Assembly: GCA_037349315.1 (NCBI GenBank)
Contig: JBAIAC010000035.1
Location: forward strand, 3,982,501 to 4,046,500
Direction: 5' to 3'
Length of the DNA stretch: 64,000 nt
From: Chelydra serpentina
Lineage: Eukaryota; Chordata; Testudines; Chelydridae
Shown: piece after piece, positions 47,180 through 55,936 of the stretch
Position numbering within the stretch: position 1 is the first letter of the stretch
Layout: every line of letters starts with the position of its first letter
The notes under the pieces: model-generated
What the model was told of the DNA's origin: nothing
The model's database searches: none
Seen by the model: the letters and a program-made list of their open reading frames with translations, nothing else
Program-made: the position numbers and the translations under genes

Positions 47180-47733
47180 CAGGGCCGGCTCTAGGATTTT
47201 TGCCGCCCCAGGCAAAAACAAATGTGGCCGCCCCCCCCCCACCCCGTTTTTTTCTTACCCCACCCCCGGCCCCGCCTCAACTCCGCCCCTTCCCCAAATC
47301 CCCAGCCCTGCCTCCTCCCTCCCAGGCTCTCAAGCCTAGGAGGGAGGGGGAGAAGCGGCGCGCGCGCCGCAGCCACTCAGAATCTCCCCCTCCATCTCAG
47401 GCTCTCAAGCCCAGGAGGGAGGGGGAGAAGCGGCGCGTGCGCCGCAGCCGCTCAGGATCTCCCCCTCCCTCCCAGGCTCTCAAGCCTGGGAGGGAGGGGG
47501 AGCAGCAGCGTGCGAATCAGCTGGTTCCCGCGCTGCGGCCGCTCGGGATCTCCCCCTCCAGCAGCGGCGCGTGAATCAGCTGTTTGGCATGCGAGCCAGC
47601 AGTGGCAGCGGAGGTGAGCTAGGGTGGCCGGGGCACATTTTTAGCGGCGGCACGGCTGGCGCCAGAATGCCGCCCCTAGAAATGTGCCGCCCCAAGCACC
47701 AGCTTGTTTTGCTGGTGCCTGGAGCCGGCCCTG
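47180..47733 (+). mobile_element. non-autonomous hAT element (CAGGGCCRGCTC family), copy B, in CR1
   Basis: Starts CAGGGCCGGCTCTAGG and ends CCTGGAGCCGGCCCTG. A perfect 8-bp duplication CTGGTGAG (47172-47179 and 47734-47741) lies in the CR1 host and restores its reading CACTGGTGAGGCC when one copy is removed. 554 bp, against 444 bp for the related copy at 19339. The excess comes from a 75-bp tandem array. No transposase. The 124- and 131-codon frames are from the array. Confidence 0.95.
47311..47535. repeat. 75-bp tandem array inside hAT copy B
   Basis: GGCTCTCAAGCC occurs at 47325, 47400 and 47475, exactly 75 bp apart. The unit contains CCTCCCTCCCAGG, a palindrome AGGCTCTCAAGCCT, GGGAGGGGGAGAAGCGG and a CGCGCGCGCCGCAG run. 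A degenerate fourth unit begins near 47545. GC and CpG content are very high. The copy at 19339 has a single unit. Confidence 0.92.
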
Positions 47734-48257
47734 CTGGTGAGGCCTCATTTGGAGTACTGTGTCCAGTTTTGGGCCCCACACTACAAGAAGGATGTGGAAA
47801 AATTGGAAAGAGTCCAGCAGAGGGCAACAAAAATGATTAGGGGGCTGGCGCACATGACTTATGAGGAGAGGCTGAGGGAACTGGGATTGTTTAGCCTACA
47901 GAAGAGAAGAATCAGGGGGGATTTGATAGCTGCTTTCAACTACCTGAAAGGGGGTTCCAAAGAGGATGGATCTAGACTGTTCTCAGTGGTAGAAGATGAC
48001 AGAACAAGGAGTAATAGTCTCAAGTTGCAGAGGGGAGGTTGAATATTAGGAAAAACTTTTTCACTAGGGGGTGGTGAAGCACTGGAATGGGTTACCTAGG
48101 GAGGTGGTGGAATCTCCTTCCTTAGAGGCTTTTAAGGTCAGGCTTGACAAAGCCCTGGCTGGGATGGTTTAGTTGGGGTTGGTCCTGCTTTGAGCAGGGG
48201 GTTGGACTAGATGACCTCCTGAGGTCCCTTCCAACCCTGAGATTCTATGATTCTATG

Positions 48258-48403
48258 ATCTGCTGCAAAAATTTGTCAGGAGACAGTACCTGGTCCTGCT
48301 AGTGAAGGCAGGGGACTGGACTTGATGACCTTTCAAGGTCCTTCCAGTTCTATGAGATAGGTGTATCTCCATATATTATTATTATTATTATTATTATTAT
48401 CAG
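48258..48403 (+). mobile_element. tRNA-derived SINE, 3' half, with (ATT)n tail
   Basis: TGCTGCAAAAATTTGTCAGG through GAAGGCAGGGGACTGGACTT to TTCCAGTTCTATGAGATAGG matches the 3' half of the SINE at 22681. It is followed by an (ATT)n microsatellite at about 48374-48400, a common SINE terminus. Confidence 0.88.
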
Positions 48404-48436
48404 TTTCTGTGAAAAGAAGGAGAAATAGCAAGAGAG

Positions 48437-48545
48437 ACTCAATAGCCTGGTGGTTAGGGGCCTGGCCTGGGATGCAGAAGACCCAGGATACAGTCTCTGT
48501 CCTACCTGATTCAGAGTGACCTGGGATAAAAACTACACTACTCTG
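48437..48545 (+). repeat. MIR-like fragment
   Basis: 'AATAGCCTGGTGGTTAGGGG', 'CCTGGGATGCAGAAGACCCA' and 'CTGTCCTACCTGATTCAGAG' resemble a MIR or tRNA-like head followed by its core. Low identity. Confidence 0.45.
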
Positions 48546-49302
48546 AATTAGGCAGAGCAGTGATTTGAACGTCTGTCTTCCAGAGCCCTAATCACCAGGA
48601 AACAGACACGTTCATGCCTCTGTCTTTGCAAATTAGAAGGCTCAGGTTTCAATCAGAAAATGTACATTTTGACACAATTCCATTTCTGTGGGGGAAAAAA
48701 TTGAACAAAAAACTAATTTTAAACTCAAAAGTCGCCACAGAGCAGAACTGCCGTCCCATAGAGAAGGGACCGATTCACTGGCACAGGTTTGTCTGCTTTG
48801 CACCAAGCCGAAGAGGCAAAGTGATCGGCATCTCAGTTTAAGCAGCCTGTTAAACAAGGTTTATGACTCCTTTGCATCATCCGTTTGGCACAAAGCAGCT
48901 GGAGCTATAGTGGTGAATCTGGTCCATAATTTACTTTTTAGCCTTAACAAGTTGTTTTACTGTTCCTGGGTCTTAAACACGTGTAGCTGACTGACTCCAA
49001 TATGGATTATGCAGCAATGCTTCCTGCATATATATATGAATATTAAAGACTGCAATGTTCTGACAGCTAGCTCTAGACTTTGCCTTCTGCTGGCTGAGAA
49101 TTTCAGTTCTTCTTAAACATAACTTGCATATCAGTGTAAACTCTCTCCTTCTTTTTGACAGGGTGCCCTTGTAGATGGTAATTTCCCGACTGGAGGATGG
49201 GAAAGGGACTCATAATTCATCCTGGGTTGTGTCTCCTACAGGAAGAGATTTCCATGGAATATAAATATGTCTCTATAGAAATATTAAGTTAGATATAGAT
49301 AC
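48546..49302. other. unique sequence, no gene seen
   Basis: No nameable feature. Short frames (71-100 codons) without domains. Confidence 0.4.
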
Positions 49303-49410
49303 GGGGCCTGATTCAGATCTCACTTCAGTGTAAATCAGGAGGCGTGGCACCATTGAGCTTCAGGAAGTGATTCTGATAGAAAACTGGTGCACGTGAGATC
49401 AGAATCAAGC
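49303..49410. repeat. palindromic repeat relative of 12867-12977
   Basis: Inverted ends CGGGGCCTGATTCAGATCTC and GTGAGATCAGAATCAAGC enclose GTGTAAATCAG and CTGATAGAAAACTGGTG, so it folds on itself like the copy at 12867. It is diverged. Confidence 0.5.
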
Positions 49411-50955
49411 ACATCCAGAGACACACAGACAAATAATTGTTATTTAGACCTGGCTACAAGGTGACGGCGCTGAAGAAGAATGCTATATAACCAGTGTGAT
49501 CACTTCCTAGTACACAGAATAGGTGTAACAGCCTGGGCAAATAACTGAGGAAACACAAAGCAAATATAAAACAATGCAACATTCAGGGGTGCTGGAACAA
49601 TTTTTATTGTGGGGGTGCCGAGACCCATTGAATAAAACTGTAAACCCTGCATACGATGGAAACCACTTCAAGCGAGGGGGGTTGCCACACCTCCCAGTAC
49701 CTTATGGCCAGATTTGACTTTATATTGTTATGTGTTGTGCTTCTGTAGCATCTTCCATGCCTGCATCAGGAGTTAATTTACAAACCTTTAAGTCAAGTTT
49801 GAAATGCCCCCAGATGTAGGTAAGATTTTTATAGCGGGACAGAGCAAGGTCAAGCCAAAGTCACCGACTGAGTCAGAGGTACAGCTGGGAAGAGGCTGGG
49901 AGAGCAGGGCTAGAAAAAGCCCTTGTCTCAGGCGCACGCGCTAATCCCCAAACCTTAGAAGATGAATAACGTGAATGAGTCTCGTTAATTGTTGGGAATG
50001 ACACTTCTAAGGCCAGCAGTTCGCTCTGTGCCAGCACAGACTTCCATTCATCATCTGTGGCTCGCGTCAGGCCGTGGATTTTCCCAGTCCGAACACAACG
50101 CTCTTGTTCCCAAAATATTAACCGCCTGGTCTGAGTTCTTGTTCTGGCCAAACCATGCGCTGTTTATTTGTGAAAGAGAGGAGAGAAACAGAGAGAAACA
50201 GAGAGAAACAGGGACTCCTGCTGGCCAGTGGCTGCAGCTATGGGGAGCTGCAAATAATGGGATGGGGAAATAACAAGCGACAAAGGCTACACGCCGGGGT
50301 CTCTGCTCCTCAGGACCAGCAGTGTTGTTCTTGGGAGTCAACAGCCTCCCTGCTTTTTGTCCAAACCTCCATCTGTGCCCTGCTTGCAAGAAGGGCTGAA
50401 TGGGAGTAACTACTATCAGGGAGGTAAAACTGTACGGCTGGGGGGGCGGGAGGGGGGTTCAAAGATGCCAAAGGGAGCTCGCAAGGTGTTCAAATCCCAT
50501 AGGAGTCCAATGGGATTTGAGTGTCTAACTCCAGAGGCTCCCTTGAAAAGCCCAGCCTGCATCTGAAAACTTTCATCATTTCTTTCTTTAACGGCTTCGC
50601 TGTTTTTTTCAATCTAACAAGTTTTAAGCGGTGCAGCGGGGAATGAGCAGCAGCTGGGAGACTGGCAGGGGAGGCCTCTGAATGGGGGTGCTTGGGCGGG
50701 AACAGACAGCGGAGGCAGGAATGGTGATGGAAGACAGGGAACCGACCAAAAGCAAGAGGAGTAGGCAGAGAACTGGAGAGGCCCGGGAAGGGGTGGGCTA
50801 AGCAATACCTGGAGAGAACAGCAGGGGGAGCAGAAACAAGACAGGCAGCTGGGCCAGGTGGAGAGCAGGAGCAGCAGGAAATCAGCTAAGCGGGGTAAGG
50901 AGCAGGAGAGGTGGTTGGATGGAAGTGCCAGCTGGACTAGGGGGCAGTGGGAGCA
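49411..50955. other. unique sequence, no gene seen; short GAGAAACA repeat
   Basis: At about 50171-50210 the phrase GAGAGAAACAG is repeated three to four times (10-11-bp unit). The region 50640-50950 is G/A-rich and low-complexity. No coding evidence. Confidence 0.4.
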
Positions 50956-51093
50956 GTAGCAGCACCAGCTCTTTTGCCACCCTAGGCGGCGCCGCCGGGA
51001 GAGGCTGCCGCCGAGGGACCTGAAATGCCGCCCCCCAAATCCTGGTGCCCTAGGCGACCGCCTAGGGCTGCCTAATGGTAGCGCCGGCCCTGA
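50956..51093 (-). mobile_element. truncated hAT element (CAGGGCCGGCGC terminus)
   Basis: Ends TGGTAGCGCCGGCCCTG, the reverse complement of a CAGGGCCGGC... hAT terminus as in 47180. The interior contains GCCACCCTAGGCGGCGCCGC and GCCCTAGGCGACCGCCTAGG. No matching left terminus or 8-bp duplication is visible, so it is truncated or internally rearranged. Confidence 0.55.
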
Positions 51094-51399
51094 GTGGGAG
51101 CTGGGGTGGGCTTACAGAGCAGAGCAGGCTATTGGGGAGCAGCTGACCAGCCTGCCAGCTGGTGGCAGGATGGGGATGGCTGCTAGTGTGTGTGTACCAG
51201 CCTGCTGGGAGGAGCTGTGTGCTGGGCAGCAGTGGATGGATAGAGAGAAGAGCTGACTTTGGGAGAGCAAACGGGTGCACTGCAGCGTTTTGATGGTGCA
51301 GGGAAAAGGTTAAGCACATCTTTGTCATTGGACAGCTGATGCTTTGCTAGGGGATGGGTCTTCACCAGGAAATCCCCCCTCTCTCTCTGTAGGCAGAGT

Positions 51400-51760
51400 G
51401 GGTCCCCAGGACACTGCAGAAACCCAGCTCTCTACGCTGCAAAGTGCTACCACAAATCAGTGTCATTTACATCCCAACACACGGTTTCCTTGAAGTCTCC
51501 CAGAGCCGGCCGCACTGTGCCGTAGCAAATCAATATAACCGGCTTGCCTCCCCCTAGTACAAGGTAGCAGACGGCTCTGTCCTGCAGCAAATCAGTGTGA
51601 ACCCTGCGGGTTACTCAGCACACCGCTCGTCCAGCGTGGGGCACTATGCTAATACAAATCAGCCCAAGCTGCGTGTCTCTCTACAGTATCCTGCAGCCTG
51701 TCTCGCCGCTGTAATATGAAATCAGTGTAATCAGCACCACCGCTAAAGCCGTGGGAGACT
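51400..51760. repeat. degenerate ~65-bp tandem repeat
   Basis: AAATCAG-type words occur at 51454, 51527, 51589, 51656 and 51719 (spacings 73, 62, 67, 63). Similar context includes CTGCA/CTACG upstream and GTGTAA/GTGTGA downstream (CACAAATCAGTGTCATT, GCAAATCAGTGTGAACC, TGAAATCAGTGTAATC). Unit similarity is modest, indicating age. No coding frame. Confidence 0.55.
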
Positions 51761-52400
51761 CGGCAGCTTCAATGTGCAGGGAACATTTTCATTCATTTTG
51801 CTTTCCAGCTCTTTGGGATGGTCATGCCACGGGCTGCTCTTGCGGCTGAATTTCTAGCGATCGCCATGACCGAGCCGAGCACTCAGTTGCAAACACTGAG
51901 TTTCACCGGCCTACAAATCTCAACCAGGCCAGAGCACGTATTTTTTCGAGATTTCTTTGCCAAGATATAAACCAGCCCTCAGATCTGCACCCTGGCTCAT
52001 GAGCTATTCGACGAGCCTGATCTGAGTGTAACGAAACCAAAACCATGCCATTTTTGAGGCATTTCTTTGCAAACATTTCACATAGCCCTGATCATGTTCC
52101 ATTAAACCAAATTCATCCCTGGTGGCACTCCGCAGAGCTCAGGAGGATTACACCTCCTATGAATGGAGCTAATTGTCCCTGGCAGCATTCCGAAGCAAGC
52201 CACCAATCAATGCATTCCTTCCCACAACACATGGTCTGTCTGTAGCAACCAGTGGTTTACACACTGATTTCTCTGTAGCACAAAGTATCGCATCCCACAT
52301 GACCAAAGTACAAGGTCTACCGCAATAGCCAGCAAACGGTGATACAAAGCAACTGGAAAGTGAAACAGCTAACAAAATCCTTCTGCAACAGCCCCAGACC
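51761..52400. other. unique sequence, no gene seen
   Basis: Looser echoes of the preceding repeat occur (CTACAAATCTCAACC at 51913), otherwise nothing is nameable. Confidence 0.4.
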
Positions 52401-52766
52401 TAGGGTTGCCACCTTTCTAATGGCTGGTAATCGGACCCCCAAGGCCCCGCCCCCTTCTCCGCCTCTTCCCCCAAGGCCCTGCCCATGCTCCACCTCTTCC
52501 CTTGAGGCCCTGCCCCCTTCTCCAGGCTCTGCCCCTTCTCCACCCCTTCCCCCAAGACCCGCCCCCGCTCCACCTCTTCCCTTGACACCCTACCCCTTTC
52601 TCTGCCTCTTTCGCATACCCCGCCCCCTTTGCCTCATCCCCCAAGGCTCCACCCCTGCTCCGCCTCTTCTCCCCCAGATTAAAAATAAATGGACATCATG
52701 GCTTGTCAAATGCCACAAGCTGAAACTCGGATTGTCTGGGTGAAAACCAGATGGGTGGCAACCCTA
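52401..52766. mobile_element. non-autonomous hAT element (TAGGGTTGCCACC) with C-rich minisatellite
   Basis: Starts TAGGGTTGCCACC and ends GGTGGCAACCCTA, a 13-bp perfect terminal inverted repeat. It is flanked by a perfect 8-bp duplication CCCAGACC (52393-52400 and 52767-52774). The interior 52435-52675 is a pyrimidine-rich minisatellite of units such as CCGCCTCTTCCCCCAAGGCC, with repeated CCCCGCCCC boxes. The terminus is close to the TAGGGTGACCAG family. The 134-codon frame is array-derived. Confidence 0.93.
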
Positions 52767-52774
52767 CCCAGACC

Positions 52775-53040
52775 CACTGATTGTATCTACGATATGCATT
52801 ATCAGCAATACAGTAAGAAGTCATCACTCCCAGACTGGTGAGCGTTAGTCAGTGGTTTATTCTCCCCAACAACGGGAACAGAAAATCAAGCTGGAGTTCA
52901 GTTCCTCAGAACGTTCTCCTATCCGCTTCACGAAAAAAGGATTGCTAGATTTAAACTCAGAACGTTCCCTGATGGCGCACAGAACACTGATGTTTCGTTG
53001 CCAAGGAAAATATTTTAGTCTCGCTATCTCCTTACAGTAC
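52775..53040. other. unique sequence, no gene seen
   Basis: No nameable feature. Confidence 0.4.
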
Positions 53041-53164
53041 GTCTCATTGAGCTAGCTCCAAAAAACTGCTGTGTAGCCGTGGCAGCATGGGCAGCGGCAG
53101 CATGTACAAACCTGCCCGGACCCCTTGGGTACTTACTCAGAGCAGGCCACACTGCCACGGCGTG

Positions 53165-53373
53165 TGTAACCCACACACCTTCTGGGTGTGGGGTTCTGTC
53201 CCATTGAGTGGCACTAAGACCACTTAGAGAAAGAGAGAAAATGAATCTGCTCTACAGCCTTAGCTAGCAACCAGTCGGCTTTTAGCTCATGCGGTAGAGG
53301 ATCATGCACTAACCTCCAGAGGTCCCAGGTTCGATCCCACCTGCTGACAATCAGGGTGTGTTAGTGTTACACA
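53165..53373 (+). mobile_element. 5' LTR of miniature retroelement, with tRNA-like sequence
   Basis: Starts TGTAACCCAC and ends at ...GTGTTACACA, just before the primer-binding site. Within it, 53283-53294 (TAGCTCATGCGG) and 53328-53338 (GGTTCGATCCC) match RNA polymerase III A-box and B-box motifs at near tRNA-like spacing (about 34 nt between them). The B-box also appears in the 3' LTR (GGTTCAATCCC at 53585-53595), so it was part of the LTR before integration. The A-box region is deleted in the 3' LTR. No AATAAA is evident. Confidence 0.75.
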
Positions 53374-53391
53374 TGGGGGCTCGTCCGGGAT
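53374..53391 (+). promoter_or_regulatory. retroviral primer-binding site, tRNA-Pro type
   Basis: The 18 nt begin TGGGGGCTCGT and end CCGGGAT, complementary to the 3' end of tRNA-Pro as used by many gammaretrovirus-like elements. The site lies immediately after the 5' LTR, exactly where a primer-binding site belongs. This proves the flanking repeats are LTRs, not a plain tandem duplication. Confidence 0.9.
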
Positions 53392-53445
53392 TTCACCTGG
53401 GAAGTCTCTGAAGCTCAAGACACACTTCCTCAGCTAGGGGAAGTA
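53392..53445 (+). mobile_element. interior of miniature LTR element, with polypurine tract
   Basis: Only 54 bp lie between the primer-binding site and the 3' LTR. They end with a purine run AGGGGAAG (53436-53443), two bases before the 3' LTR start, fitting a polypurine tract. There is no room for gag or pol, so mobilisation would have depended on proteins from elsewhere. Confidence 0.75.
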
Positions 53446-53614
53446 TGTAACCCACAGACCTTCTGGGTGTGGTGTTCTGTCCCATCTAGAGACCACACAG
53501 AGAGGGAGATTAATGAGTTTGCTCTACAGCCTTAGCTAAGAGCCAGTGGGCTTTTAGATCATGCACTAAGCTCCAGAGGTCCCCGGTTCAATCCCGGCCC
53601 CTGACAACTGGGGC
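53446..53614 (+). mobile_element. 3' LTR of miniature retroelement, incomplete
   Basis: Starts TGTAACCCACAGACC, parallels the 5' LTR (CTTCTGGGTGTGG, GTTCTGTCCCAT, GCTCTACAGCCTTAGCTA), and loses similarity after CTGACAACTGGGG near 53614. It lacks the stretch with the A-box (CTCATGCGGTAGAGGAT) and about 25 nt of its expected end. No target duplication is evident. LTR divergence points to an old insertion. Confidence 0.7.
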
Positions 53615-53774
53615 AATGCTACTATATTTAGTGTGCTAGTATGAATCCATCTATGTGAGCTGGGATGTAGATGCAACCTTAGCTGGCAAGTGCGTCAGAG
53701 CAGGGGTTGTCATCTGTGTTGTGTGTTTGTACAGCACTTAGCACACAGGGCTCTATCCATAATTAGAGCCTTCA

Positions 53775-53965
53775 GGTTCTCCCACCATACAAATAAACAG
53801 AATTCGCCATCACCATAGTATCTGAGTGCTTCACAGTACCCATCTGTGGTAGGCAAGTATTATTATTACAGAGTGGGAATGGAAGCACAGAGAGATTAAG
53901 TGACTTGCCCATGGACACATGGGACGTCTCTGGCACACCTGGGAGTTGAACCCAGATCTCTGGAG
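53775..53965 (-). repeat. MIR-like ancient SINE
   Basis: The minus-strand form of MIR is visible: 'GAAGCACAGAGAGATTAAGT', 'GACTTGCCCATGGACACATG', 'GGAGTTGAACCCAGATCTCT', preceded by a tail 'GCTTCACAGTACCCATCTGT'. Diverged. Confidence 0.65.
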
Positions 53966-55887
53966 TCCCCGCCCAGGTCCTTGGCCACAAAACACCTCCT
54001 CTTCCTGTCTGCCCTTCAGAATGAAATGTCTCTTTTAGTGGAACGGTAGGCTCTGCTCTGATCAGCAAGAAGGCAGCGCAGACATTGGGGCTAGACGCTT
54101 CTGACACAGACAAGGTGAATCAAGCCCCCTTTGGGAGGGCAAATGAGTTCAGGGCTGCGCTCTGCCTGGCAGACAGCACAGTTGGTTGAGGCAGGGGAGT
54201 GGCTTTTCCATTCGCAGTGCTGCCCTGGCAGTGAGAACAGGAATCATTAGGGTTTTGTAGCACCCTAGCTACAATCCCCCCGGTGCTAGTAGAAGAATCC
54301 ATCCCACTGCAAGATATCGTCGGTGTCTGGAGCGTGCTTTTGGCTCAGTCCCGCTGACTCCCCCTGACTCCAGTGGAGCTGACAGGTCCCAGTGCCTCGC
54401 CGGTGTGCTCAGCACCACGTAGGACCAACTCCTTTGCACCCAGAGGGCTAGAAAGTGGTGCGGGTGCTGCGGCTTTTCTCAAAGGGGACAGTACTGAGTT
54501 CAAGGGCACTAGCCTGACTCTATAGTTAAGGCCGAGTTTCATTTTGCCCTTGAAGCCGGATTCCAAGCGTCTGGTTCTATATGGAAAACGCTGTTTATCA
54601 TCCCCTGGCTTGGCACGCTTGCGCCCTGAGGACGGGAGGAATTTTCTGCAAATGTACAAGTAAATCCACTCATTCGTTTACGGGATGAAATTAATTAAAA
54701 ACTGGGTCCTTTAAGACGCGTAGAATCTGTGGGTCTTTTCTGGGTCCCAAATGAATTCCCTGATGAAATAACACAGACTCTTCAGACTTTTCACCTAATT
54801 GAAATGAACTGAAACCTTGTGCATTAAACTATAATTGCAGAAATTAGGGTTGTAATTCAATCAGGTTATTAATGATTGTTGTCTCTAATTATTCTGGTTA
54901 GATAGGTTACAGAAAGGCTTAGATACTTTTTCAGTTGGGCTATTGTGACATCTAAGGTAACTCATCCAATCACCTCTACCCCTAATTCGCAACAATTCTG
55001 TTAGCTGTAATAATTCAGTAGTATGAGGGGAACTGTACACGTGTCAAGAGTTCTCATTGGTGAATTACTTGGACCAACTGTCACTGCTCTTTAAAGCTTC
55101 TGTGGCAATATGCTAGCTTGGCCATCAGTGCTTGAAAGGCTTCCAGTGACATTGCTACCTTGGCTCTACTGCATGATGAGAGAGTGAGGTAAGGGGAAAC
55201 TGAGGCAGACGTGCAAGGAGAGCCCTTAAAGCTCAGAGGCATTGGGATTTAGCGGTAGGACTCCCCCTGCTCTCCCTTCACATACTGCCAGTCTGCAAAT
55301 TAAGTGTGGGGAAAGATCAGAAATCCCAGCCGGTCCTTAACCCAAACCTTCTCATTAGCAGTGACCTCTGGAAAACAAAGAGCCACAAATCTAATGTGTC
55401 TTAAATCACCTTAATTATAACCTTATGGTTATTGAGTGGGGTCACTACAGGGCTGAGTTAAAGTTGGTTTGATGCCCTAATGATGCGTCTGGAAATGTGC
55501 AAGCAAGCAGAGAGGAGACAGCCATTTTTTAAAGGGAGAACGGAATGCAGTTTTGGGGGTACATCTAGACTCCACTTCAGTGTGTAAGATACCCCTCTGT
55601 TTCTGATTCTTTCTCTCCACTTTGCATAGATGTGATGCCCCAAGTTGTTGTTTGTCGCTATAAGTTAAACCTACAGGAGAAGCATCGAATGACGGCATTA
55701 AAGCGATCAGAGCTCCCACTTACACTTAAGACGTCCATGGCGTGTCACTTAGTATTTTCCACTTCACTTGTTACATTTGAGTCACCTTGTTTTGCAAAGG
55801 CTTCTGATATTTTTCCAAAAGGCTGGTGTCCCACATTTGTACTCCGGTAAAATCAGAGGTTACGACAGGTCCCAGGGTTGGTCCTTG
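53966..55887. other. unique sequence, no gene seen
   Basis: No gene. The stretch 54830-55060 is AT-rich and complex (AACTATAATTGCAG, AGGTTATTAATGATTG, TCTAATTATTCTGG). Such homeodomain-rich text might be a non-coding conserved element; this cannot be judged here. Confidence 0.4.
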
Positions 55888-55936
55888 GATTCATAGATTA
55901 GATTCTAGGGCTGGAAGGGACCTCGAGAGGTCATAA
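55888..55936 (-). mobile_element. CR1 3'-end remnant
   Basis: GGATTCATAGATTAGATTC then CTAGGGCTGGAAGGGACC, CTCGAGAGGTCAT is the extreme 3' end of a CR1 copy on the minus strand, about 45 bp. Confidence 0.7.

Larger units (their letters stand above)
47135..48258 (+). mobile_element. CR1 LINE, 5'-truncated, ORF2 C-terminus and 3' UTR (split by hAT)
   Basis: A CR1 copy that starts at about 47135 and ends with the ATTCTATG tandem at 48240-48258. Excluding the hAT insert (47180-47733) it is about 560 bp. Frames encode the end of CR1 ORF2: [35 protein letters not shown] and [19 protein letters not shown] are readable between 47740 and 47950. These motifs belong to the conserved region after the reverse transcriptase domain of CR1 proteins. 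The frame runs to about 48042 as ORF remnant, then a 3' UTR ends GGACTAGATGACCTCC. It lacks the endonuclease and most of the polymerase, so it is dead. Confidence 0.92.
53041..53690. repeat. palindromic MITE remnant, split by a miniature LTR element
   Basis: The left piece (53041-53160) has GTAGCCGTGGCAGCATGGGC and GCCACACTGCCACGG. The right piece (53615-53690) has GCTACTATATTTAGTGTGC and GAGCTGGGATGTAG. Both belong to the palindromic MITE type seen at 15665 and 30434. The miniature LTR element at 53165-53614 lies between them. Confidence 0.5.

Noticed and set aside
47311..47535. CRISPR-like array
   Set aside because: Regular 75-bp period but no distinct spacers: units are near-identical along their whole length, and the DNA is vertebrate.
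47704..48042. Possible functional reverse transcriptase gene
   Set aside because: Only the last ~100 residues of CR1 ORF2 are present, the first residues come from the hAT insert, and the catalytic domain is absent.
53283..53338. Functional tRNA gene
   Set aside because: A and B boxes are tRNA-like but the acceptor and anticodon stems do not pair properly, and the sequence is part of an LTR.
53165..53614. Plain tandem duplication
   Set aside because: The 18-nt primer-binding site directly after the first repeat and the purine tract before the second are specific to LTR elements.
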